DNA of 9,484 bases from Gammaproteobacteria bacterium (GTDB lineage: Bacteria; Pseudomonadota; Gammaproteobacteria; GRL18): the NCBI GenBank assembly GCA_023144715.1, contig JAGLFC010000037.1:1-9484 (forward strand), written 5' to 3'. The notes beneath the pieces were generated by a model. It worked only from the letters and a program-made list of their open reading frames with translations. It was not told the DNA's origin and did not search any database. Each line of letters opens with the position of its first letter. Positions within the stretch are counted from its first letter, which is position 1. A program made the position numbers and the translations under genes. Below are positions 1-5,301 of the stretch, one piece after another.

Positions 1-714
1 ATGTTTGATGCCATTCAATACGGAATCACGGGTAGAGCAATACGTAATGGTTTAATTGAACTAGGTTTAACAAATCCTAGGGATTTTACCCAAGATAAGC
101 ATAAAACAGTCGATGACCGCCCTTATGGTGGCGGTCCAGGCATGTTGATGAAAGTAGAGCCTCTTAGAGATGCTTTATTGTCATTAACAAAAAAAAGTAC
201 ACGACAATATAAAGTCGTTTATTTGTCACCACAGGGTCAACCTTTAACACAAACAAAAGTTAAAGAACTCTGTGCTAATGAGCAACTTATTTTATTAGCG
301 GGTCGTTATGAAGGAATTGATGAACGTTTAATCACACATTATGTTGATGATGAATATTCAATTGGAGATTATGTACTCAGTGGTGGGGAATTACCTGCTA
401 TGGTCTTAATTGATAGTTTAATACGGATGATCCCCGAAGCCTTAGGGCATAATGAATCAGCACAGTATGATTCATTTTACTCGGGTTTATTAGACCATCC
501 ACATTATACTCGTCCTGAAACACTTGAGTTTGAAGGGAAGGATGATTGTGTACCACCTGTATTATTAAGTGGCGATCACAAAAAAATTGCACAATGGCGT
601 AGTCAACAGTCATTAGGTCGTACTTGGCAAAGAAGACCTGATTTATTAGAGCAACGTCAACTGACTAAAGAAGAGCAAGATTTATTGCAAAACTTTATTC
701 AAGAAAATCATTAA
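1..714 (+). CDS. trmD: tRNA (guanine-N1)-methyltransferase TrmD, 5' end cut off by window
   Basis: TrmD uses S-adenosylmethionine to methylate N1 of G37 next to the anticodon, which prevents +1 frameshifting. The frame is open from base 1, but its first Met aligns with Met12 of E. coli TrmD, so the true start (a segment like MWIGIISLFPE) lies upstream and this copy is 5'-partial. Visible hallmarks in local numbering are VDDRPYGGGPGM (37-48), the trefoil-knot cofactor segments YLSPQGQPL (74-82) and LLAGRYEGIDER (98-109), and SIGDYVLSGGELPAM (120-134). Arg142 and Asp157 correspond to the E. coli catalytic Arg154 and Asp169. The C-terminal part carries PHYTRPE and QSLGRTWQRRP. About four extra residues sit in the loop after PHYTRPE (about 176-183) compared with E. 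coli. The gene ends in TAA, 55 bases before rplS, and is almost certainly co-transcribed with it. The family assignment is firm. Confidence 0.97.
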   Translation: MFDAIQYGITGRAIRNGLIELGLTNPRDFTQDKHKTVDDRPYGGGPGMLMKVEPLRDALLSLTKKSTRQYKVVYLSPQGQPLTQTKVKELCANEQLILLAGRYEGIDERLITHYVDDEYSIGDYVLSGGELPAMVLIDSLIRMIPEALGHNESAQYDSFYSGLLDHPHYTRPETLEFEGKDDCVPPVLLSGDHKKIAQWRSQQSLGRTWQRRPDLLEQRQLTKEEQDLLQNFIQENH

Positions 715-769
715 ATTAATTTTAAAATAGAAACCTGGGTTCAGGGCCTAAGGTAATTGGAGCAAGTAA

Positions 770-1117
770 ATGAGTAAGATAATTGATGCTTTAAACGCGG
801 AACAAATGGGGCGTGAAGTACCAAAGTTTGGTCCTGGTGACACAGTGGTTGTAAACGTAAAAGTAAAAGAAGGCGACCGTGAACGTATTCAAGCATTTGA
901 AGGTATTGTAATTGCTGTACGCAATCGTGGACTTGATTCAGCATTCACTGTTCGTAAAATTTCTTATGGTGAAGGTGTTGAGCGTGTATTCCAAACTTAT
1001 AGTAAGTTAGTGGATAGTATCAATGTAAAACGTCATGGTGCAGTACGTCGTTCTAAACTTTACTATCTACGTGATCGTCGTGGTAAGGCCGCACGTATTA
1101 AAGAAAAATTGGGCTAA
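770..1117 (+). CDS. rplS: 50S ribosomal protein L19
   Basis: L19 is a component of the large ribosomal subunit and sits at the interface with the 30S subunit. The 115 residues equal the E. coli length and show the family signature throughout: FGPGDTVVVNVKVKEGDRER (about 20-39), IQAFEGIVIAVRNRG (40-54), FTVRKISYGEGVERVF (59-74) and the basic C-terminus KLYYLRDRRGKAARIKEK. The start is ATG at 770, with GGAG at 759-762, seven bases upstream. The gene follows trmD at 55 bases and is the last gene of its operon, since a strong terminator begins 18 bases after the stop. The mRNA just upstream can form a small CCTG-GGTT-CAGG hairpin (734-745), too short to call a leader regulator. Nothing is unusual about the gene. 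Confidence 0.98.
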   Translation: MSKIIDALNAEQMGREVPKFGPGDTVVVNVKVKEGDRERIQAFEGIVIAVRNRGLDSAFTVRKISYGEGVERVFQTYSKLVDSINVKRHGAVRRSKLYYLRDRRGKAARIKEKLG

Positions 1118-1135
1118 TCTTTTTAGATTCCCGAT

Positions 1136-1168
1136 AAAAAGGATACTTGAATCAAGTATCCTTTTTTT
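1136..1168 (+). terminator. Rho-independent terminator of the trmD-rplS operon
   Basis: GGATACTTGA (1141-1150) and TCAAGTATCC (1152-1161) are perfect reverse complements separated by one base, so in practice the stem is about 8 bp with a 5-base loop. Seven T residues (1162-1168) follow directly. A run of five A residues (1136-1140) precedes the stem and can pair with the T tract, so the element could also terminate transcription from the other strand. It lies 18 bases after the rplS stop codon. Confidence 0.95.
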
Positions 1169-1404
1169 ATGCGTCTTATTTTAGTATCTACTCAGTATAG
1201 GCAATGAGTCATATTGTTTTCTATCAGACAGATTCAAGTCCGATAATGGCACAGTAACATTATTCAGACTTTTCTCATAACATAAAAAATGAAATAAATA
1301 ATTATTTTGCACGGTCTAATTCTAATAGCCAGTTTACGTTATTATATACACATGTTTGCTGGCACACAAAAAATATCCATTCCATAATTTATCAGGAATA
1401 AAAA

Positions 1405-1887
1405 ATGCCTTCATTTGATATTGTTTCAGAGATTGAATTGCATGAATTGTCCAATGCAGTTAATAATGCTAATCGAGCCATTACACAAAGATATGATTTT
1501 AAAAACACTCAGACCAGTGTTAAGCAATCTAAGGATGATGTCACCTTAATCAGTGAAAGTGAATTTCAGGTACAGCAAGTGCTTGATATTATGCTCACAG
1601 AGTTAGTCCGCCGTAAAGTCGATGTTAAAAGTATGGAACAGGGTGAGATTAAAGGCAATGGCAAGTTAATGGAACAACAATTATTAATCCGACAAGGAAT
1701 AGATAAGGATACTGCCAAAAAAATTGTTAAGTTAATAAAGGATAAAAAATTAAAAGTTCAAGCATCTATACAAGGTGAACAAGTGCGTGTGACAGGAAAA
1801 AAACGAGATGATTTACAATCTGTTATGGCAATGCTTAAAAAGCAAGATTTAGACGTTGCATTACAATTTACTAACTTTAGAGATTAA
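1405..1887 (+). CDS. yajQ: YajQ-family nucleotide-binding protein
   Basis: This is a small cytoplasmic protein of the YajQ family (DUF520), 160 residues against 163 in E. coli. The family has two ferredoxin-like alpha/beta domains. Members bind nucleotides or tRNA, and one Xanthomonas member is a cyclic-di-GMP effector, but the role in most species is unsettled. The N-terminus MPSFDIVSEIELHEL is nearly identical to E. coli. Other matches are SESEFQVQQVLDIM (50-63), IVKLIKDKKLKVQASIQG (107-124), VRVTGKKRDDLQSVMAM (127-143) and the family-typical ending QFTNFRD. The start is ATG at 1405 with AGGA at 1394-1397, seven bases upstream. A 236-base spacer separates it from the rplS terminator, so it should have its own promoter, although no convincing -35/-10 pair was found there. 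dsbC follows 14 bases after the stop, suggesting co-transcription. The family call is firm and the function is not. Confidence 0.95.
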   Translation: MPSFDIVSEIELHELSNAVNNANRAITQRYDFKNTQTSVKQSKDDVTLISESEFQVQQVLDIMLTELVRRKVDVKSMEQGEIKGNGKLMEQQLLIRQGIDKDTAKKIVKLIKDKKLKVQASIQGEQVRVTGKKRDDLQSVMAMLKKQDLDVALQFTNFRD

Positions 1888-1901
1888 AACGGAACATAAA
1901 T

Positions 1902-2639
1902 ATGATATTAAAGAAAATTATGAATACAATTGGCATGACTGCTCTTATTGCAGTGGCGAGTAGTGCTTTATTCAGCTCTTATTCTATGGCTAAATCAACG
2001 CCTGAATTAGACGCTGCTTTAATTCAACTAATGCCTGGAGTCACCCCTAGTAATATAGAAGAAACAGAATTATCGGGTATTTATGAAGTCTCTTATGGGA
2101 CAACCATTTTTTACTTTAATAAAGATGCTTCATTGATGTTTCGTGGTGATATTATTGATGTCAAAAAACGCATTAATCTCACTGAACAAAAACGTGATCT
2201 TGCTCGTGGTCAATTACTGAACTCTATTGATGAAAGTAAGATGATTGTTTATCCTTCTAAAAATGAAAAAGCCAAAGTAACTGTTTTTACAGATATTGAT
2301 TGTGGTTATTGTCAAAAATTACATAATGAAATGGATGATTACAATGCAGCAGGTATTACTATTCGTTATATGGCATACCCAAGAGCAGGAATTGGTAGTC
2401 CATCATATCAAAAATTAGTCAATGTCTGGTGTGCAGATTCTCCTAATAAAGCTATGAGTCAAGCAAAAAATGGAACAACATTGACAGAGAAAACCTGTAA
2501 TAATCCTGTTGCTGATCAATATAAGCTTGGACAAAAATTAGGCTTGCAAGGGACTCCTGCTATGTTTTTGGAAGATGGAACCAGTATGCCGGGTTATATG
2601 CCAGCAAAACGTCTTGCTGATACGATTTATAATAAGTAA
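1902..2639 (+). CDS. dsbC: DsbC-type periplasmic thiol:disulfide interchange protein
   Basis: DsbC isomerises wrongly formed disulfide bonds in the periplasm as a V-shaped dimer kept reduced by DsbD. The 245-residue precursor starts with a signal peptide: Lys4 and Lys5, a hydrophobic core at about 10-26, and likely cleavage after SMA (Ala30). An N-terminal DsbC dimerisation domain (about 31-105) precedes a thioredoxin fold. The active site DCGYC has Cys134 and Cys137, matching the CGYC of E. coli DsbC, with the cis-proline loop QGTPA at 216-220 (Pro219). A second cysteine pair, Cys177 and Cys199, matches the structural disulfide of E. coli DsbC. The length is close to the E. coli precursor (236). 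The start at 1902 has only a weak GGAA (1891-1894); an in-frame Met at 1920 would shorten the signal peptide and has no better ribosome site. DsbG is less likely given the CGYC site. It follows yajQ by 14 bases. Confidence 0.93.
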   Translation: MILKKIMNTIGMTALIAVASSALFSSYSMAKSTPELDAALIQLMPGVTPSNIEETELSGIYEVSYGTTIFYFNKDASLMFRGDIIDVKKRINLTEQKRDLARGQLLNSIDESKMIVYPSKNEKAKVTVFTDIDCGYCQKLHNEMDDYNAAGITIRYMAYPRAGIGSPSYQKLVNVWCADSPNKAMSQAKNGTTLTEKTCNNPVADQYKLGQKLGLQGTPAMFLEDGTSMPGYMPAKRLADTIYNK

Positions 2640-2662
2640 TTTATTGCTTAGTGTTAACAAAT

Positions 2663-2726
2663 AAGAGGAGTTTTTCTATTTAATATTTATGTAATGTGAA
2701 TAATAAAATATTGAAAACCTCTTTTT
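2663..2726 (+). terminator. Probable terminator after dsbC, long imperfect hairpin
   Basis: AAGAGG (2663-2668) pairs with CCTCTT (2718-2723), and after a two-base bulge TTTT (2671-2674) pairs with AAAA (2714-2717). The stem continues as AATATTT (2682-2688) with AAATATT (2706-2712). The base of the hairpin runs straight into T residues to 2726, followed by GATTTTT. It begins 24 bases after the dsbC stop. The two-tier AT-rich stem and large loop are less typical than the rplS terminator, so confidence is moderate. Confidence 0.55.
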
Positions 2727-2790
2727 GATTTTTAATCTCTTCTACTGCTTGTACTGAACATTAACAGTTTTTATTTATCTTAGCTTGTAA

Positions 2791-2830
2791 TAAATATGTA
2801 ATATTGTAAGATTATAATATTACATATTTA
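2791..2830. repeat. Perfect 15-bp AT-rich inverted repeat upstream of the mnh/mbx-like operon
   Basis: The arms 2791-2805 (TAAATATGTAATATT) and 2816-2830 (AATATTACATATTTA) are perfect reverse complements around a 10-base centre. The pairing can be continued inward by a G-T wobble and two A-T pairs to a four-base loop AGAT (2809-2812), giving about 18 paired positions. No T tract follows, which argues against a terminator. The centre lies 49 bases upstream of the middle of the TATAAT box at 2857, a position where activators often bind. It may be an operator or a structural (cruciform or mRNA) element; the sequence alone does not decide. Confidence 0.85.
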
Positions 2831-2856
2831 CTGCCTACCTATCCATTTGTTTATTG

Positions 2857-2862
2857 TATAAT
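2857..2862 (+). promoter_or_regulatory. Candidate -10 box of the mnh/mbx-like operon promoter
   Basis: TATAAT matches the sigma-70 -10 consensus exactly. No recognisable -35 hexamer lies 16-18 bases upstream (the positions read like CCTACC), so if this promoter is real it would need an activator or be weak. A start about 7 bases downstream (near 2869) would leave an mRNA leader of roughly 20 bases before the TTG start at 2891. In such AT-rich DNA a chance TATAAT is possible. Confidence 0.45.
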
Positions 2863-2879
2863 ATCTGTAATTTAGATGT

Positions 2880-2883
2880 GGAG
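2880..2883 (+). promoter_or_regulatory. Ribosome binding site that favours the TTG start of mnhE
   Basis: GGAG at 2880-2883 is seven bases upstream of the in-frame TTG at 2891. The alternative ATG at 2876 has no purine-rich site upstream and would place this GGAG inside the coding region. The element therefore argues for TTG as the initiator. Confidence 0.6.
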
Positions 2884-2890
2884 AATTTTT

Positions 2891-3409
2891 TTGTATAAAC
2901 AAAACCAAGTAAAATATAAGTGGCGAGATCGAGGGGTGCTTTTTGCTACCTTGTTACTTTTCTGGCTGATGCTTAATAATTCATTGGCACTTGATAGCTT
3001 GCTTATTGGTATTGTCGTCTCATTGATTATTACTATTTTATTTTGTAGTGGTTTATCCTTTTTTACTGAATTTCGCTTCACCCCAAAGGCTTTTGTGGCA
3101 GGTATTTTATATTATATTTATTTTTTTAAAGAATTAATAAAGGCTAATTTTCGTTTAGCTATTATTGTACTTTCTCCTAGTTTGCCCATTAATCCTGGCA
3201 TTGTTAAAGTGCGTACCCAATTAAAAAGTCGAATGGGGCGTTTAATGTTAGCAAACTCAATTACATTGACCCCAGGTACTTTAACAATGGAATTAGAGGG
3301 GGAGTGGATTTATGTTCATTGTGTGAATGTGACCAGTACTGACACAGAAGAAGCAACGGCACAAATTGTGTCAGGTTTTGAGTCTTATTTGGAGGTGATG
3401 TATGGTTGA
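2891..3409 (+). CDS. mnhE: Mrp/Mnh-type antiporter subunit E (MnhE/MbxA-like)
   Basis: This is a small membrane subunit of Mrp-type cation/proton antiporters and of the related Mbh/Mbx complexes. It supports assembly of the ion-translocating membrane domain. With the TTG start the protein is 172 residues, close to the usual 160-170; an ATG at 2876 would add five residues but lacks a ribosome site. Hydrophobic segments are seen at about 16-30, 36-55 and 67-85. They are followed by a soluble C-terminal domain with the family signature LANSITLTPGTLTMELEG (the PGT motif at 128-130). The segment FKELIKANFRLA after the third helix is also typical. It is the first gene of the operon, preceded by the palindrome and the TATAAT box. 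mnhF begins inside its end, overlapping by 8 bases with a very strong ribosome site. The family assignment is firm. Confidence 0.9.
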   Translation: MYKQNQVKYKWRDRGVLFATLLLFWLMLNNSLALDSLLIGIVVSLIITILFCSGLSFFTEFRFTPKAFVAGILYYIYFFKELIKANFRLAIIVLSPSLPINPGIVKVRTQLKSRMGRLMLANSITLTPGTLTMELEGEWIYVHCVNVTSTDTEEATAQIVSGFESYLEVMYG

Positions 3410-3662
3410 AATACTGATTGCTCTAGCAGCAGTATTGGCAGGAGGTGCATTTTTAATGGCATTAGTGCGCTTTATAAAAGGTCCTTCAACCTTTGACCGA
3501 GTGATTGCTTTTGATGTACTCACCGTTATCTCTATTACTTTTATTATACTCAGTGCTTTGATTGAAGGGCGGGGTATTTATCTTGATGTGGCACTGGTTT
3601 ATGCCTTATTGTCATTTTTAGGTGTGATTGCGATTGCCCGTTATCTTGAAGGACGTTTTTAA
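3402..3662 (+). CDS. mnhF: Mrp/Mnh-type antiporter subunit F (MnhF/MbxB-like)
   Basis: This 86-residue membrane protein has three predicted helices (about 3-24, 36-54 and 62-80), the normal size for MrpF/MnhF. The conserved block GPSTFDRVIAFDVLT (27-41) and the third-helix pattern LDVALVYALLSFLGVIAIAR (61-80) identify the family. Asp38, in the second helix region, is at the position of a conserved acidic residue implicated in ion transport in MrpF. The ATG at 3402 is preceded by GGAGGTGAT (3391-3399), one of the longest matches to the 16S rRNA end in the window. The gene overlaps the mnhE end by 8 bases, so translation is probably coupled. It shares one base with mnhG downstream. Confidence 0.93.
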   Translation: MVEILIALAAVLAGGAFLMALVRFIKGPSTFDRVIAFDVLTVISITFIILSALIEGRGIYLDVALVYALLSFLGVIAIARYLEGRF

Positions 3663-4000
3663 TGGAAAGTTTACTGAATATTACTGGGGCTGTATTGCTT
3701 GTGTGTGGTGCCACTTTTTTATTCTTGGGAGGCTTAGGTCTTGTACGCATGCCTGATCTCTTTAATCGTATTCAAGCAGGGGCTAAAACAACGACATTAG
3801 GAACCTTATTGGTATTAATCGGTGCAGCTTTTTTACAACCTGAGTGGAGCTTAAAACTCTTGCTTATCGGCTTATTTTTGCTTTTTACAAATCCACTTTC
3901 TTCTCAAGTCTTAGCACGTGCTGCCCATCGTATTGGTATTGAAAAATCAGATAAAACCCATGTTGATAAATTGGCAGAAGATTTAGGAGATAAGCGATGA
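3662..4000 (+). CDS. mnhG: Mrp/Mnh-type antiporter subunit G (MnhG/MbxC-like)
   Basis: This protein has 112 residues with three hydrophobic segments (about 5-27, 43-58 and 63-80) and a charged cytoplasmic tail (94-112). The family signature GLVRMPDLFNRIQAGAKTTT (26-45) and the later NPLSSQVLARAAHR (77-90) are clear. MnhG is a structural part of the Mrp/Mbx membrane domain, next to the E and F subunits. The start is ATG at 3662, one base overlapping the mnhF TAA (a TAATG junction), with GAAGGA at 3648-3653 eight bases upstream. The downstream gene starts in its last four bases (ATGA). Confidence 0.93.
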   Translation: MESLLNITGAVLLVCGATFLFLGGLGLVRMPDLFNRIQAGAKTTTLGTLLVLIGAAFLQPEWSLKLLLIGLFLLFTNPLSSQVLARAAHRIGIEKSDKTHVDKLAEDLGDKR

Positions 4001-4251
4001 TAAACTTAATGTCAGCAATGACACTCCTATTTGCCATAGCGATGATTGGTGCGGCATTTGTAGCCATACAGGTCAAACAAATTTCTATTGCGATGTTAGC
4101 TGCTGGTTTGGTGAGTTTATTGGCATCGGTGATGTTTCTCTTTCTTGCTGCACCTGATGTGGTCATGACCGAGGCTGCTATTGGTAGTGGTTTAACCACG
4201 TTCTTATTTTTCTTCGTATTAGGTCGTGTGCGAGGGGATAAAAATGATTAA
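3997..4251 (+). CDS. DUF4040 / MbhD-like antiporter membrane subunit
   Basis: This is an 84-residue, three-helix protein (about 7-24, 30-50 and 61-76) of the DUF4040 type. It is equivalent to MbhD/MbxD of archaeal complexes, to one piece of the C-terminal extension of MrpA, and by position to NuoJ. The conserved segment LAAPDVVMTEAAIGSGL (50-66) carries Asp54 and Glu59 within the membrane, the likely functional acids of the family. In standard Mrp operons this domain is fused to the big MrpA subunit. Here it stands alone, as in hydrogenase-related Mbh/Mbx clusters, and no MrpA is encoded in the window. The start is ATG at 3997 in an ATGA overlap with mnhG, with AGGAG at 3985-3989. The next gene begins 8 bases before its end. 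Confidence 0.88.
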   Translation: MINLMSAMTLLFAIAMIGAAFVAIQVKQISIAMLAAGLVSLLASVMFLFLAAPDVVMTEAAIGSGLTTFLFFFVLGRVRGDKND

Positions 4252-4945
4252 GCGTTTTATTGTACTCCTATTTTTGCTGGCTTTAGGACTTATTTTTACC
4301 CAATTATTAGTGGAATATATCCCTGATAGTGAACTCAATCTCACCGCACATTATTATGCTGAACATACTGCTCAAGATATAGGGGCAAGCAATATTGTCA
4401 CCGCTATTATTGTCACCTATCGAGGCTTAGATACCTTAGGTGAAGTCACAGTCTTATTCTTAACTGCTGCTATTGTTGGACTTTTATTATCCAAAGGTAA
4501 TTATAAGGGTAAATCATTGCAACGACAATTGCCACAGTCGGGAGAATTATTAACCACAGGTAGTCATTTACTCGTGCCACTGATTTTATTGCTGGGTGCG
4601 TATGTCTTTATTAATGGTCATCTTACTCCAGGAGGAGGCTTCCAAGGCGGTGCAATTATTGCCTCAGCTATTTTACTGATATTGCTCACTGATCCTTTAC
4701 GGAAATTTAGTCATACACTCATTGCCACTATTGAAGCCACTTCTGGATTGCTCTTTCTCTTTATTGGTGTGCTAGGAATGATATATGCAGGAGGCTTCTT
4801 GGATAATCGTTTATTACCAGTGGGTGAACTAGGTACTCTCTTTTCAGCAGGTGCTATACCTTTTATTTACTCATTGATTGGTCTTAAAGTAGGGGCTGAG
4901 TTTAGTTCTATGCTGGTTAATTTATCCGAAACGGAGGGATCATAA
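4244..4945 (+). CDS. mnhB: MbhE domain fused to MnhB: antiporter subunit B
   Basis: This 233-residue membrane protein has two parts. Residues 1-85 resemble MbhE or the extreme C-terminus of MrpA: one helix (4-22), a periplasmic stretch, then NIVTAIIVTYRGLDTLGE (50-67) and a second helix. Residues 98-230 are a MnhB domain with four helices and the hallmark GHLTPGGGFQGGA (125-137), plus YAGGFLDN (181-188). An earlier in-frame ATG at 4226 exists, but the ATG at 4244 has GAGGGG (4231-4236) upstream and begins MIKRFIVLL, a normal membrane start. The gene overlaps the DUF4040 gene by 8 bases and shares one base with mnhC. Together with the DUF4040 gene it supplies what MrpA's C-terminus provides in Mrp antiporters. 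Confidence 0.88.
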   Translation: MIKRFIVLLFLLALGLIFTQLLVEYIPDSELNLTAHYYAEHTAQDIGASNIVTAIIVTYRGLDTLGEVTVLFLTAAIVGLLLSKGNYKGKSLQRQLPQSGELLTTGSHLLVPLILLLGAYVFINGHLTPGGGFQGGAIIASAILLILLTDPLRKFSHTLIATIEATSGLLFLFIGVLGMIYAGGFLDNRLLPVGELGTLFSAGAIPFIYSLIGLKVGAEFSSMLVNLSETEGS

Positions 4946-5301
4946 TGGTTATTATTGCGATGGTGACAGGATTTATCCTCATTCTAATGGGGCTTTATGG
5001 AGCTTTAACTAATACTAATATCTTACGCATGATTGTTTCTTTTAGTGTCGCCAATACAGGCGTTAATATTGTTTTAGTCTCTGTCGGTTATATGCACGGA
5101 CGTACTGCTCCTATTTTGGATAATGCTGTGCCTCTTGCTGAAGCCAGTACACGTATTATTGACCCTGTACCACAAGCATTGGTATTGACGGCAATTGTTA
5201 TTGGCTTAGGTATTACCACATTAATGTTGGCTTATGCTTATAAGCTCTATGAAACCAAGGGTACATTGGATATTTCTAAATTTTCGGAGTTAAAATGGTA
5301 A
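4945..5301 (+). CDS. mnhC: Mrp/Mnh-type antiporter subunit C (NuoK-like, MbxG-like)
   Basis: This is a 118-residue, three-helix subunit (about 2-20, 27-48 and 77-99) of the NuoK/MnhC family, which forms part of the ion channel next to the antiporter modules. Typical features are GLYGALTNTNILRMIVSFSV (16-35), the polar in-membrane turn NTGVNIVL (37-44), and DPVPQALVLTAIVIGLGIT (73-91), all much closer to MnhC/MrpC than to complex I NuoK. The start is ATG at 4945, sharing one base with the preceding stop (TAATG), with GGAGGGAT at 4933-4940. Its last seven bases overlap the start of the large antiporter gene, so coupling is likely. The size is normal. Confidence 0.93.
   Translation: MVIIAMVTGFILILMGLYGALTNTNILRMIVSFSVANTGVNIVLVSVGYMHGRTAPILDNAVPLAEASTRIIDPVPQALVLTAIVIGLGITTLMLAYAYKLYETKGTLDISKFSELKW

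Noticed and set aside
1..3. ATG at base 1 as the true trmD start
   Set aside because: It aligns with Met12 of E. coli TrmD, and the missing N-terminal strand is part of the conserved fold, so the gene is cut by the window edge.
734..745. CCTG-GGTT-CAGG hairpin before rplS as an L19 autoregulatory leader
   Set aside because: It has only four base pairs and no surrounding conserved structure that I can see. Such a hairpin is expected by chance.
741..944. 67-codon minus-strand frame over rplS
   Set aside because: It is the shadow of the highly conserved rplS gene and has no independent support.
2791..2830. The palindrome as a rho-independent terminator or CRISPR-like repeat
   Set aside because: The stem is almost all A/T, no T run follows, and it occurs only once, so neither reading fits.
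2872..3081. 69-codon minus-strand frame overlapping the start of mnhE
   Set aside because: It would run through the operon's start region against a clear family member, has no recognisable domain, and its composition reflects the complement of AT-rich plus-strand coding.
3885..4199. 104-codon open frame on the minus strand over mnhG and the DUF4040 gene
   Set aside because: It lies entirely opposite two well-supported membrane protein genes in a tight operon. It shows no family features and looks like a product of the hydrophobic codon pattern on the plus strand.
4226..4228. ATG at 4226 as the start of the MbhE-MnhB gene
   Set aside because: It adds a non-hydrophobic MCEGIK leader and has no ribosome site, whereas ATG 4244 has GAGGGG upstream at a good distance.
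2891..5301. Standard Mrp/Mnh sodium-proton antiporter operon
   Set aside because: The small subunits belong to the Mrp families, but the order differs, MrpA is missing, DUF4040 is a separate gene and a NuoH-type subunit follows, so an Mbx/Mbh-related complex fits better.
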